Part shown: positions 43,199 through 51,216 of the stretch, piece by piece | Numbering within the stretch: the stretch's first letter is position 1 | How the letters are laid out: each line of letters starts with the position of its first letter | Source of the DNA: Mesorhizobium sp. M1C.F.Ca.ET.210.01.1.1 | Lineage (GTDB): Bacteria; Pseudomonadota; Alphaproteobacteria; Rhizobiales; Rhizobiaceae | Assembly: GCF_004791585.1 (NCBI RefSeq) | Contig: NZ_SRUU01000001.1 | Location: forward strand, 186,001-250,000 | Length of the DNA: 64,000 nt | Direction of reading: 5' to 3' | Notes under the pieces: generated by a model | What the model saw: only the letters and a program-made list of their open reading frames with translations | Databases searched by the model: none | What the model was told of the DNA's origin: nothing | Program-made: the position numbers and the translations under genes

Positions 43199-44566
43199 AT
43201 GATCCGCACTCTTTTTGCAACGACCGCGCTTGCAACGCTGATTGCGACCGGTGCTTTTGCACAAACGGCAACGCCGGCCCCGGCACAGCCGCCGGCCGCC
43301 GACAATCCCGCTCCCGTGATCCGCTCGGATGGCGCCTTGATGACCAATATCATCGGTGAATCCGTCTACAACGGCACCGGCGACGACGCCCAGATGATCG
43401 GCAAGGTCGATGACGTCGTTTTCGATGCAAGCGGCAAGACCAAGTCCGCGATCATCGGTGTCGGCGGCTTCCTCGGTGTTGGCACAAAGGATGTGGCCTT
43501 CGACTACGGCAAGCTGGAGTGGGCCGAGAAGAACGGTGACCGCTGGCTGGTGGCTAAAACGACCAAGGATGAGCTCAATGCCCAACCGGCGTTCGACCGC
43601 AAACCTTATGATCCGACGCCTGCGCAGTCGGCGGACGCCACACAGCCTTCAACCACCGACACGAGCGGCGCGCAGAAGCCGGTGGACCTCAACGCCAAGC
43701 CGGCGGAACCGGTGAAGAAGGCGGACGGCAATCTTGCCTCCAATATCATGGGTGAATCCGTCTACAACGGTACTGCCGACGACGCTCAGAAGATCGGCGA
43801 CGTGAAGGACATCGTGCTCGCCAAGGATGGCAAGGCCGAGTCGCTTGTCATCGGTGTCGGCGGCTTCCTCGGCATAGGCACCAAGAACGTCACCTTCGAC
43901 TTCGCCAAGGCAAAGTGGGCTGAGAAGAATGGGGACCGCTGGCTGGTTGCCGAGACGACGAAGGAAGAACTTCAGGCGCAGCCCGACTTCAACCGCAAGG
44001 CTTATGATCCGGCACCTGCGCCAGCCGCGGCGGCGTCGAATAATGCTCCCGCGACCACCACACCTGCCGTGACATCGTCTGAAACCACGGCCGGCAAGGA
44101 GAGCAAGCCCGCACAGACAACCGCCGAGAACAAGGCGCCTGCGCCGGCAGCGAGCACTGCGGAAAACAAGCCGGCGGACTCCGGCACGGCCGCAACCGAC
44201 ACCACGCAGACAGCCTCGATCGACAAGTCGACGCTGACCGAAATGCCGATGGACAATATCCGCGGCGACGACCTGAAGGGCGCGACCGTCTATGGCGCCA
44301 ACGACGCCAAGATCGGCACCATCGGCGATGTCGTGCTGACGCCGGACAGCAAGCCGGACGCGGTGATCGTCGATGTCGGCGGCTTCCTCGGCATCGGCGC
44401 CAAGGAGGTCGCTGTCGGCATGGACAAGCTGAAATTCATGACCGACAAGGACGGCAAGAAATATCTCTACACCAACTTCACCAAGGAGCAGCTGCAGGCG
44501 CAGGCGGCCTATGACAAGGGCACCTATGCGCAGAAGCGCGACCAGCAGCGGCTGATCTTGAAGTAA
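43199..44566 (+). CDS. Exported protein with three PRC-barrel domains
   Basis: A 455-residue precursor with signal peptide MIRTLFATTALATLIATGAF (cut after AFA). Three PRC-barrel units follow, each with a closely similar core: SNIMGESVYNG, IIGVGGFLGVGTK and WAEKNGDRWLV in units 1 and 2, and a more diverged third unit (MDNIRGDDLKGATVYGANDA, VDVGGFLGIGAKEVA). Units are joined by Ala/Pro/Thr-rich, probably disordered linkers; the longest spans about 280-345. Units 1 and 2 look like a recent internal duplication. GAGGAGAGACGATC precedes the ATG. PRC-barrel proteins bind partners or rRNA factors; the periplasmic role is unknown. Confidence 0.9.
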   Translation: MIRTLFATTALATLIATGAFAQTATPAPAQPPAADNPAPVIRSDGALMTNIIGESVYNGTGDDAQMIGKVDDVVFDASGKTKSAIIGVGGFLGVGTKDVAFDYGKLEWAEKNGDRWLVAKTTKDELNAQPAFDRKPYDPTPAQSADATQPSTTDTSGAQKPVDLNAKPAEPVKKADGNLASNIMGESVYNGTADDAQKIGDVKDIVLAKDGKAESLVIGVGGFLGIGTKNVTFDFAKAKWAEKNGDRWLVAETTKEELQAQPDFNRKAYDPAPAPAAAASNNAPATTTPAVTSSETTAGKESKPAQTTAENKAPAPAASTAENKPADSGTAATDTTQTASIDKSTLTEMPMDNIRGDDLKGATVYGANDAKIGTIGDVVLTPDSKPDAVIVDVGGFLGIGAKEVAVGMDKLKFMTDKDGKKYLYTNFTKEQLQAQAAYDKGTYAQKRDQQRLILK

Positions 44567-44658
44567 GGGAATAGGGCAATAGGGCAGTAGGGCAGTAGGG
44601 CAGTAGGAGAAGGGTTTCCCAACGTACTGCCCTATTGCCTTACTGCCCTATTGCCTTG
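44567..44658. repeat. Tandem 9-bp repeats forming a long hairpin between convergent genes
   Basis: The left arm (44567-44612) is a series of TAGGGCAG/TAGGGCAA units in tandem. The right arm (44624-44658) is the complement (CTGCCCTATTGCCTTACTGC and so on), with a short spacer. The right arm includes the last codons and stop of the sulfatase gene, so the repeat has grown out of, or into, coding sequence. It probably acts as a two-way terminator. Confidence 0.8.
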
Positions 44659-46208
44659 GCCACGTGGCCGATCACGCCGCCCTCCGTCAGCTCCGCCAGC
44701 GCCAGCGACTGGTCGAGATGCCTGGCGCGCCAGGTCAGCGTCTTTTCGGCGAAATCCAGTCGTACCGGCAGATAGGCGGGGTCGTTCGCGACGTTGCTCA
44801 GCTCGCCGGGATCCTTCATGAGATCGAACAGCAGCGGCGGCAGGCCGCCGCCGAAATGGACATATTTGAAGTCGATCGTGCGCAGGACGGCCAGGTTGCA
44901 GTCGCGCGAGCCGATACCGAAGTGGCGCTCCGCTTCGCCTTCGGCGACCGAGCGGAAATCGAATTCCCAATGCGCGGCGTCACGCCAGTTGCCTGGTTGA
45001 TCCCCATCGAGCCAGGGCGCCAGCGACATGCCGTCGAGGTGCGGTTCGGGTGCTGCGCCGATCAGGTCGAGCAAGGTCGGAAAGATATCGACGGCTTCGC
45101 TGAAGCGGTCGATGGATGTGCCGGCTGCCGCGCTGCGGCTCGGATCGCGGATGATCAGCGGGATGTGGTAGCTGGCGTCGAAGAAGCCGCCTTTGCCGAG
45201 CATGAAATGATCGCCCATCATCTCGGCATGGTCGGAGGTCAGCACGATAACGGTGTCGTCCCACCTGCCGGCCGACTTCAGCGCATCCCAGACGCGGCCG
45301 AGCTGCGCGTCGAGCTCGGAGATCATGCCGTAATAGATCGCGCGGATGCGGCGGAGATTTTCCTCGCTCCAATCCGGCACCTTGCCCTTGATGCCCGGAA
45401 CGAACTTTGTCCGCTTCTGTAGGCCCAGATCGTAGGCGAGATAGGGGTGGCTTTCCGCTTCGGCCTGCCAGCTCGCTGCGCGCCGGAAAGCGGGCCCGTC
45501 GGTCGGATCGTACATGGCGTTAAAGGGTTCCGGCACGATGAAGGGCGGGTGCGGGCTGATGAAGGAGATGTGCGCGAACCAGGGCGCGCCCTGCTCCTGC
45601 TCGCCAAGCCAGCGGATGAATTCGCCAGCGAGGAAAGCCGTCGGCGTCTGGTCTTTCGAATAGACCGGCGGCGCATTGGTCACATCGCTCCGGGTGTTGC
45701 CTTCCTCGCCCGCCGGACGATGGATGCCAGGGCTGCCGGCGTTGGTGTCGATGCCTTGCGCCCGCAGCCAGGACAGCCACTGCTTCTGGTGCTCGGGCAG
45801 GAACTGCCGCACGGTAAAGCCGGGCAGCACGCCTTCGTAGCTTCTCAGCCGCGGATCGCCTGCCGAGAGCTGGCGTGGATCAGGCGCCATATCGGTGTAG
45901 CCGAACAATGTCGGGTCGTAGCCCGCGGCGCGTGCCGAGAGCGCGATGTTGGCGTGACGGGCGTCGAGCGGCGTGCCGTTGCGGCAGACGCGGTTGTTCA
46001 TCTGGTAGAGGCCGGTATAGAGGCAGGCGCGCGCCGGCGAGCAGGGCGCCGCCCCGCCATAGTGGCGCCGGAACAGCACGCCCTCGGCGGCAAGCATGTC
46101 GGCGTTCGGCGTTTTCACCACCGGATGGCCGGCGGCAGACAGGCAATCGCCGCGCCACTGGTCGCAGGTGACAACGAGAACATTCGGGCGGCTGTTTCGG
46201 TTGTCCAA
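44640..46208 (-). CDS. Sulfatase-family hydrolase (alkaline phosphatase superfamily)
   Basis: A hydrolase of sulfate, phosphonate or phosphate esters, 522 residues from the chosen start. The signature APCSPARACLYTG contains C-S-P-A-R, where the Cys is converted to formylglycine. Metal-binding segments are NVLVVTCDQWRGD near the N-terminus and VIVLTSDHAEMMGDH late in the chain. No signal peptide is visible, so it is probably cytosolic, like phosphonate monoester hydrolases and choline sulfatases. The TTG at 46208, with GAGGAGAAGATC just upstream, is preferred; the frame is open 21 codons further. Substrate unknown. Confidence 0.88.
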   Translation of the reverse strand: MDNRNSRPNVLVVTCDQWRGDCLSAAGHPVVKTPNADMLAAEGVLFRRHYGGAAPCSPARACLYTGLYQMNNRVCRNGTPLDARHANIALSARAAGYDPTLFGYTDMAPDPRQLSAGDPRLRSYEGVLPGFTVRQFLPEHQKQWLSWLRAQGIDTNAGSPGIHRPAGEEGNTRSDVTNAPPVYSKDQTPTAFLAGEFIRWLGEQEQGAPWFAHISFISPHPPFIVPEPFNAMYDPTDGPAFRRAASWQAEAESHPYLAYDLGLQKRTKFVPGIKGKVPDWSEENLRRIRAIYYGMISELDAQLGRVWDALKSAGRWDDTVIVLTSDHAEMMGDHFMLGKGGFFDASYHIPLIIRDPSRSAAAGTSIDRFSEAVDIFPTLLDLIGAAPEPHLDGMSLAPWLDGDQPGNWRDAAHWEFDFRSVAEGEAERHFGIGSRDCNLAVLRTIDFKYVHFGGGLPPLLFDLMKDPGELSNVANDPAYLPVRLDFAEKTLTWRARHLDQSLALAELTEGGVIGHVAKAIGQ

Positions 46209-46275
46209 AGATCTTCTCCTCAAGAAGGCGCGCCGCTCATGGAGCCGAAATTCGCTGGCGTTGCAAGGCAAGTCA

Positions 46276-46321
46276 GTTCATCAATCGGTGAACATAATCC
46301 TGCGATCGTTCATTTTAATGA
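46276..46321. promoter_or_regulatory. Operator-like palindromes between sulfatase and VOC operon
   Basis: GTTCA-N8-TGAAC (46276-46293) and TCATT-TT-AATGA (46310-46321) lie in the AT-richest part of the divergent intergenic region. They may bind a MarR- or LysR-type regulator, but none is encoded nearby. Confidence 0.4.
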
Positions 46322-46425
46322 TACAGTCCATTCGGTGTTTGGCCGCTTTGCCGTTGGCGAGGCGATCCTCATATTGGCGTCGACAGCGGCGAGGGCCGCA
46401 GCAAGGACAAGGAAGGAGCACGATC

Positions 46426-47358
46426 ATGCTCAATCAGATCAAGGGCCTGCATCACGTCACGTCGATGGCCAGCGATGCGCGCCGCAACAACGAATTCTTC
46501 ACGAAGAAGCTCGGCCTGCGCCGGGTCAAGAAAACCGTCAATTTCGACGCGCCAGACGTCTACCACCTGTACTATGCCGACGAAGTCGGCACGCCGGGTT
46601 CGGTGATGACCTATTTCCCATTCCCCGATATCGGCAAGGGCCGGCACGGGGTCGGCGAGGTCGGCACCACGGTCTTCTCGGTGCCGGAAGGTACGCTCGC
46701 CTATTGGGAAAAGCGCTTCGCCGACGACGGCGTGGGCAACGTCGCCCGCACGGAAAGCTTCGGCGAGAAGCGGCTCGCCTTCACCGGTCCGGACGGCGAC
46801 AGCTTTGCACTCCTCGAGGACAAGGCCGACAGCAGGGCGCCCTGGGTGAAGGGCGGGGTTCCGGCCGACGAAGCGATCCGCGGCTTCCACTCGGTCGCGC
46901 TTCGGCTGAAGGACGGCGGCGCCACCGAGGAGCTGTTGAAGTTCATGGGTTATGAGGAGGTCGACAAGTCCGGCAACATCCGCCGGCTGGCGATCAGGAA
47001 CGGCAACGGCGCCGACGTCGTCGACATCGAATCGCTGCCCGGTGCGGGCTTTGCCAATCTCGGCGCCGGGTCGGTGCACCACGTCGCCTTCGCGGTCGAG
47101 GATCGCGCCAGGCAGCTCGAGGTGCGCAAGGCGCTTGTCGACACGGGTTACGGCGTGACGCCGGTCATCGATCGCGACTATTTCTGGGCGATCTATTTCC
47201 GCACGCCGGGCGGCGTGCTGTTCGAGGTCGCCACCAACGAGCCGGGCTTCAACCGCGACGAGGACACCGCGCATCTCGGCGAGGCGCTGAAGCTGCCGAC
47301 GCAGCATCAGCATCTGAGGCCCTATCTCGAAGAGCACCTGCAGAAGCTGGAAGACTAA
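46426..47358 (+). CDS. Ring-cleaving dioxygenase-like VOC protein (MhqO family)
   Basis: A 310-residue protein with four VOC modules in two pairs: IKGLHHVTSMASDARRNNEF opens the first and AIRGFHSVALRLKDGGATEE the second. Candidate metal ligands are His9, a His in VHHVAFAVED and a Glu in GGVLFEVATNEPGF. This is the layout of Bacillus MhqO/MhqA hydroquinone dioxygenases. An esterase follows four bases later, reproducing the mhqO-mhqD pairing for quinone and hydroquinone detoxification. GGAAGGAGCACGATC precedes the ATG. Confidence 0.88.
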   Translation: MLNQIKGLHHVTSMASDARRNNEFFTKKLGLRRVKKTVNFDAPDVYHLYYADEVGTPGSVMTYFPFPDIGKGRHGVGEVGTTVFSVPEGTLAYWEKRFADDGVGNVARTESFGEKRLAFTGPDGDSFALLEDKADSRAPWVKGGVPADEAIRGFHSVALRLKDGGATEELLKFMGYEEVDKSGNIRRLAIRNGNGADVVDIESLPGAGFANLGAGSVHHVAFAVEDRARQLEVRKALVDTGYGVTPVIDRDYFWAIYFRTPGGVLFEVATNEPGFNRDEDTAHLGEALKLPTQHQHLRPYLEEHLQKLED

Positions 47359-47362
47359 GACC

Positions 47363-48001
47363 ATGAGCAAGGACGCTTACATCCACAAGATGCTGCCCGG
47401 TTCGCCGGGCAGCCCGCTGCTCTTCGTCTTCCACGGCACCGGAGGCGACGAGAACCAGCTTCTGTCCTTCGGCCGCGAGCTTCTGCCTTCCGCGACGATC
47501 GTGTCGCCGCGCGGCGACGTGTCGGAGCACGGCGCCGCCCGCTTCTTTCGCCGCACCGGCGAGGGCGTCTACGACATGGACGATCTCGCACGTGCGACGG
47601 CGAAGATGGCGGGCTTCGTCAAGGGACATGTCGAGGTGGCAAAGCCTTCGGCGGTGTTCGGGCTCGGCTATTCCAACGGCGCCAACATCCTGGCCTCGCT
47701 GGTGTTCGCCGAGCCGACCCTGTTCGATGCCACGGCGCTTATGCATCCGCTGATCCCGTTCGAGCCGGAAGCGGAGGGAAGCCTTGCCGGCCGCCGCATC
47801 CTGATCACGGCCGGCAGGCGCGATCCGATCTGTCCGCCGAACCTGACCACGCGGCTGGAGGCCTATTTGCGCGCCGACGGGGCCGATGTCACAGTGGAAT
47901 GGCACGACGGCGGGCACGAGGTGCGGCCGAATGAAATCGAAGCGGCGCGGCGGCTCTTCGCCCTCGCGTCCGCCGCCGAAGGAGAAAAGAACAATGGCTG
48001 A
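47363..48001 (+). CDS. Phospholipase/carboxylesterase family alpha/beta hydrolase (MhqD-like)
   Basis: A 212-residue esterase. It has LLFVFHGTGGDENQLLSFGR (oxyanion strand), FGLGYSNGANILASLVF with nucleophile Ser in GYSNG, and ITAGRRDPICPP and WHDGGHEVRPNEIEAARR with candidate acid and His. It follows the ring-cleaving dioxygenase-like gene by four bases and overlaps the next gene by eight. The operon context supports a role in quinone or aromatic metabolism. Confidence 0.88.
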   Translation: MSKDAYIHKMLPGSPGSPLLFVFHGTGGDENQLLSFGRELLPSATIVSPRGDVSEHGAARFFRRTGEGVYDMDDLARATAKMAGFVKGHVEVAKPSAVFGLGYSNGANILASLVFAEPTLFDATALMHPLIPFEPEAEGSLAGRRILITAGRRDPICPPNLTTRLEAYLRADGADVTVEWHDGGHEVRPNEIEAARRLFALASAAEGEKNNG

Positions 48002-48293
48002 CCAACTGCCCGAGATCGAACTGGAAGACCGCGGGTCGAAGGGGCGCTACGTGCTGCGCGGCCCCGGCGGCGCGGAGGCCGAGATGACCTTCACCAAGAT
48101 CGGCGAGCACCAGCTCATCATCGATCACACCGAGGTGCCGGATGTCTTCCGCGGCCAGGGCGCCGGGCTTCGGCTCGTCACCCGCGCGGTCGAGGATGCG
48201 CGTGCCGCCGGCAAGAAGATCATCCCGCTCTGCCCCTTCGCCAACGCGCAGTTCCGCCGCCATCCGGAATGGGCGGACGTGCTCAAGCGGTGA
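47994..48293 (+). CDS. Small GNAT-family N-acetyltransferase (YjdJ type)
   Basis: A 99-residue minimal acetyltransferase: MTFTKIGEHQLIIDHTEVPD, the acetyl-CoA loop VFRGQGAGLRLVTRAVEDAR, and IIPLCPFANAQFRRHPEWAD with the FxxxHPEW ending typical of the family. The ATG at 47994 overlaps the esterase stop by eight bases, so it is the third gene of the VOC operon. Substrate is unknown. Confidence 0.9.
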   Translation: MADQLPEIELEDRGSKGRYVLRGPGGAEAEMTFTKIGEHQLIIDHTEVPDVFRGQGAGLRLVTRAVEDARAAGKKIIPLCPFANAQFRRHPEWADVLKR

Positions 48294-48300
48294 GGATATT

Positions 48301-48327
48301 CCCCTTCTCCCGCAAGCGGAGAAGGGG
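48301..48327. terminator. Hairpin after the GNAT gene
   Basis: CCCCTTCTCC (48301-48310) and GGAGAAGGGG (48318-48327) with a 7-nt loop. There is no T-tract. Hairpins with this sequence recur between genes in rhizobia (recalled), so it may be a dispersed palindrome. Confidence 0.5.
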
Positions 48328-48455
48328 CGTTCCGGCCGCCCAGCCACAACGCGAACACGCCGCTAGCATTTGCGCAGTTCGGCCATCTTGCCTAAGTAGA
48401 CAGATCGCTCACGGACGGAACCGTTCGTCCCGCCTTGCTCTGTCACCTGAATCGA

Positions 48456-49526
48456 ATGGCTTCCCTGATGACCGAAACCGATCTGATCCCCGTTTTCGAC
48501 GGCCACAACGACACGCTTCTGAGACTCTACCAGTCGAAGGAGGCAGATGTCGAAAAGCTGTTCATCGAGGGCACGCCGGGCGGCCATATCGACCTGCCGC
48601 GCGCCAAAAAGGGCGGCTTTGCCGGCGGCATGTTCGCGATCTTCCCGCCGCCGATCGAGAAGACCAAGCGCAGCGCCGTGCCGCCGGCGCCGAGCGACAA
48701 CGAACCCCTGCCGCCGGAACTGCCGCGCGCGGAGGCGATCACCTCCACCATCGCCATGGCCTCAATCCTGTTCCGGCTGGAGCGCGCCGGCGCGCTGACC
48801 GTATGCCGCAGCGCCGGCGACGTGCGCAAGGCGATGGCCAAGGGCTCGATCGCGGCGGTCTTCCACATCGAGGGCGTCGAGGCGATCGATCCGGAGCTTG
48901 CCATGCTCGACGTGCTGCACGCCGCCGGACTGCGTTCGCTCGGCATCGTCTGGAGCCGCCCCAACGCCTTCGGCAACGGCGTGCCGTTCCGCTTTCCTTC
49001 GTCGCCCGACACCGGGCCAGGCCTCACCGATGCCGGCAAGGCGCTGGTCAAGGCCTGCAACCAGCTCAGGATCATGATCGACCTATCGCATCTCAACGAG
49101 AAGGGTTTTCGCGACGTCGCCGCGATCAGCGATGCGCCGCTGGTCGCCACTCATTCCAACGTGCATGCGATCTGTGGTCACTCGCGCAACCTGACCGACT
49201 GGCAACTCGGCGCGATCCGCGAAACGGGCGGCATGGTGGGCCTGAACTTCGCCACCGGCTTCCTGCGCGAGGACGGCAAGATGAACGCCGACACCGGCCT
49301 CGACATCATGGTGCGCCATATCGATTCGCTCTTGCAGGCGCTGGGCGAGGACGGCATCGGTCTTGGCTCGGATTTCGACGGCGCGATGATCCCGGCCGTC
49401 ATCGGCGACGTCGCTGGCCTGCCCAAGCTCATCGATGCGCTTGCCGCGCGCGGCTTCGGGCGCGCGCTGATCGAGAAGATCGCCTATCGCAATTGGCTGA
49501 GTGTTCTCGAACGCACCATCGGCTGA
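48456..49526 (+). CDS. Membrane dipeptidase (peptidase family M19)
   Basis: Zinc dipeptidase, 356 residues. Family motifs are VFDGHNDTLLRLY (HxD metal ligands), VFHIEGVEAID (bridging Glu), MIDLSHLNEKGF, VATHSNVHAICGHSRNLTD (His ligands) and IGLGSDFDG. No signal peptide is apparent, so despite the family name it is likely cytosolic. The start is either ATG 48456 or ATG 48468; neither has a strong ribosome binding site. Several bacterial M19 enzymes cleave D-amino-acid-containing or modified dipeptides. Confidence 0.9.
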   Translation: MASLMTETDLIPVFDGHNDTLLRLYQSKEADVEKLFIEGTPGGHIDLPRAKKGGFAGGMFAIFPPPIEKTKRSAVPPAPSDNEPLPPELPRAEAITSTIAMASILFRLERAGALTVCRSAGDVRKAMAKGSIAAVFHIEGVEAIDPELAMLDVLHAAGLRSLGIVWSRPNAFGNGVPFRFPSSPDTGPGLTDAGKALVKACNQLRIMIDLSHLNEKGFRDVAAISDAPLVATHSNVHAICGHSRNLTDWQLGAIRETGGMVGLNFATGFLREDGKMNADTGLDIMVRHIDSLLQALGEDGIGLGSDFDGAMIPAVIGDVAGLPKLIDALAARGFGRALIEKIAYRNWLSVLERTIG

Positions 49527-49590
49527 GACCCTATCGACATTCAGGTGATGCTGGTCTGAGCCGTGAACTTGCTGCGTGGAATGGCTCAAG

Positions 49591-49608
49591 CCTCTCCAGT
49601 TGGAGAGG
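49591..49608. terminator. Short hairpin after the dipeptidase gene
   Basis: CCTCTCC-AGTT-GGAGAGG, a 7-bp stem without a T-tract. The sequence just before it (49535-49560) has a faint match to family B (ACATTCAGGTGATGCTGG). Confidence 0.4.
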
Positions 49609-49697
49609 TTCCAGCCAATCCCGTTAGCTCGCCGAGACGAAACCGGACCCACTGACGATCAGTCAGGGTGCTTTTGTCGAGGAATTTGTTCGAGCAG

Positions 49698-49949
49698 CTA
49701 AGCACCCATCCGCTTCAGCCAGTCCTTGCCGACGCCGCGGTCGCGGATGATCGGCAAGGGGTCCTCATGATCGAGCCGGGCGCAGATTCGGTAGACCTCC
49801 AGCGTCTCGGCGTTCATCTCGCCGCGCTTGAAGAAATACATCGCCGCCGCATAGCGCGTGCGGCCGGACCACATCCCGCCGAGCGGCGTGTTGACCAGCT
49901 GCCACTGCTCGGCGGCTTCAGCCTCCAGGTCGTCCGCTTCGCTTGCCAT
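49698..49949 (-). CDS. Small hypothetical protein at the end of the oxidoreductase operon
   Basis: An 83-residue soluble protein (MASEADDLEAEAAEQWQLVN start; RTRYAAAMYFFKRGEMNAET middle; GVGKDWLKRMGA end). It starts one base after the stop of the GcvT-like gene (TGACATG), so it belongs to that operon. Not recognised; it may be an accessory subunit. Confidence 0.75.
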   Translation of the reverse strand: MASEADDLEAEAAEQWQLVNTPLGGMWSGRTRYAAAMYFFKRGEMNAETLEVYRICARLDHEDPLPIIRDRGVGKDWLKRMGA

Positions 49950-49950
49950 G

Positions 49951-51216
49951 TCAGAAATCGGCCGGCGGATTGGCGGTGCGGCGGTCGAGCTTGATGAAGG
50001 GCCGCTGCACCACCTTCGCCCGCTTCATCAGCTTCTGGTACTGCAGCTCGCGCATGGCGTAAATCTCGACCCAGAAGTCATCGACGATCGTGTCGCCATA
50101 GGGGCGCTGCAATGAGGCGATCGCAATGTTGCGCTTGGCCATGGGCGACCACATCGCCGCGCTCACCAGCCCGACCTCCTGGCTCCGGCGATAATAGACG
50201 ATGGCATGCTCGGCCGGAATATTGCCTTCGATCTCCAGCCCGACCAGAACGTGGCGCAGCTTCTTCTTTGCCCGGGCTTCGAGGATGGCGCGGCGGCCGT
50301 TGAAGTGGCCTTTCTGCGGATCGACCATGAAGCCGAGGCCGATCTCATCCGGCATGCGCAAGCGGTCGGTGCGGATGGCGTGCTCGGCAGTGGCGAAGTC
50401 GGCATTGGCGATGATCAGCCCGGCTTCCAGCCGGGCGCGGTTGAGCGCCGTGTAGCCGATGGCGCGGATGCCGCGCAGCTCGCCGGCCGCCATCAGCCGG
50501 TCCCAGAGGCTCAGCGCCTTGTCCGCCGGCACGAAGAGCTCATAGCCGAGATCGCCGGTGAAGCCGGTGCGCGAGATGGTGACGGTTGCGTCGTCATGCG
50601 CGAATTCGGCGAGGTCGAAGACTTTCAACCGCTCGACGCCGGCGAAGCCCGCGTCGCGCAGGACGGCGAAGGAAGTCGGGCCTTGCAGCGCAAGGCCGGC
50701 GACGGCTTCAGTCTCTTCCTCGACGCTCACCTCGTAGCCGATCCCACTGTCGAGCAGCCAGGGCAGGTGCCGCTCCTGCGAGCAGAGGCGGAAGCGTGTC
50801 GGCGACAGCCGGAACAGCGTGCCGTCATCGAGCACGAAACCTTCGTCGTCGCACCATGCGGTGTAGTGAACGCGGCCGGGTTCCAGCCTAGTGACGTCGC
50901 GCAGCGTGATGCGGTCGAGATAGGCTTCGGCGTCCGGTCCTTCGATCCGGTACTTCGTCATCGGCGAGATGTCGAACAGCGCCGCCTGGCTGCGGATGGC
51001 GAAATATTCGAGCTCCTCGTCCCACAGCGAATGCGGCGCGCGGTAGCCGGCCCAGTTGTACCAGTCCTGCTTCAGTCCCAGCGCGTCGATACGCGGCTGG
51101 AAAGGGGTGCCCAGCCGCAACGTGCGAAAGTGCGATTGCGCGATGGTGCGGGCTTCGACGGCCGTGTCAGCCTCGGTGACAAAAGGCTTCTTCCTGGTTG
51201 CCTGCGCCATGCTCAC
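49951..51216 (-). CDS. GcvT-like aminomethyltransferase family protein
   Basis: A 421-residue folate-binding-fold protein: YNWAGYRAPHSLWDEELEYF and ALFDISPMTKYRIEGPDAEA are GcvT-type N-terminal motifs. ISRTGFTGDLGYELFV, GYTALNRARLEAGLIIANAD and the C-terminal barrel follow. It is not the glycine-cleavage T-protein by context, since no gcvH or gcvP is nearby. It could transfer one-carbon units to tetrahydrofolate during N-methyl amine demethylation (inference). Its start overlaps the stop of the preceding oxidoreductase gene (ATGA). Confidence 0.88.
   Translation of the reverse strand: MSMAQATRKKPFVTEADTAVEARTIAQSHFRTLRLGTPFQPRIDALGLKQDWYNWAGYRAPHSLWDEELEYFAIRSQAALFDISPMTKYRIEGPDAEAYLDRITLRDVTRLEPGRVHYTAWCDDEGFVLDDGTLFRLSPTRFRLCSQERHLPWLLDSGIGYEVSVEEETEAVAGLALQGPTSFAVLRDAGFAGVERLKVFDLAEFAHDDATVTISRTGFTGDLGYELFVPADKALSLWDRLMAAGELRGIRAIGYTALNRARLEAGLIIANADFATAEHAIRTDRLRMPDEIGLGFMVDPQKGHFNGRRAILEARAKKKLRHVLVGLEIEGNIPAEHAIVYYRRSQEVGLVSAAMWSPMAKRNIAIASLQRPYGDTIVDDFWVEIYAMRELQYQKLMKRAKVVQRPFIKLDRRTANPPADF

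Noticed and set aside
49951..51216. Glycine cleavage T-protein (gcvT)
   Set aside because: The fold matches, but gcvH and gcvP are absent and the gene is coupled to flavoproteins.
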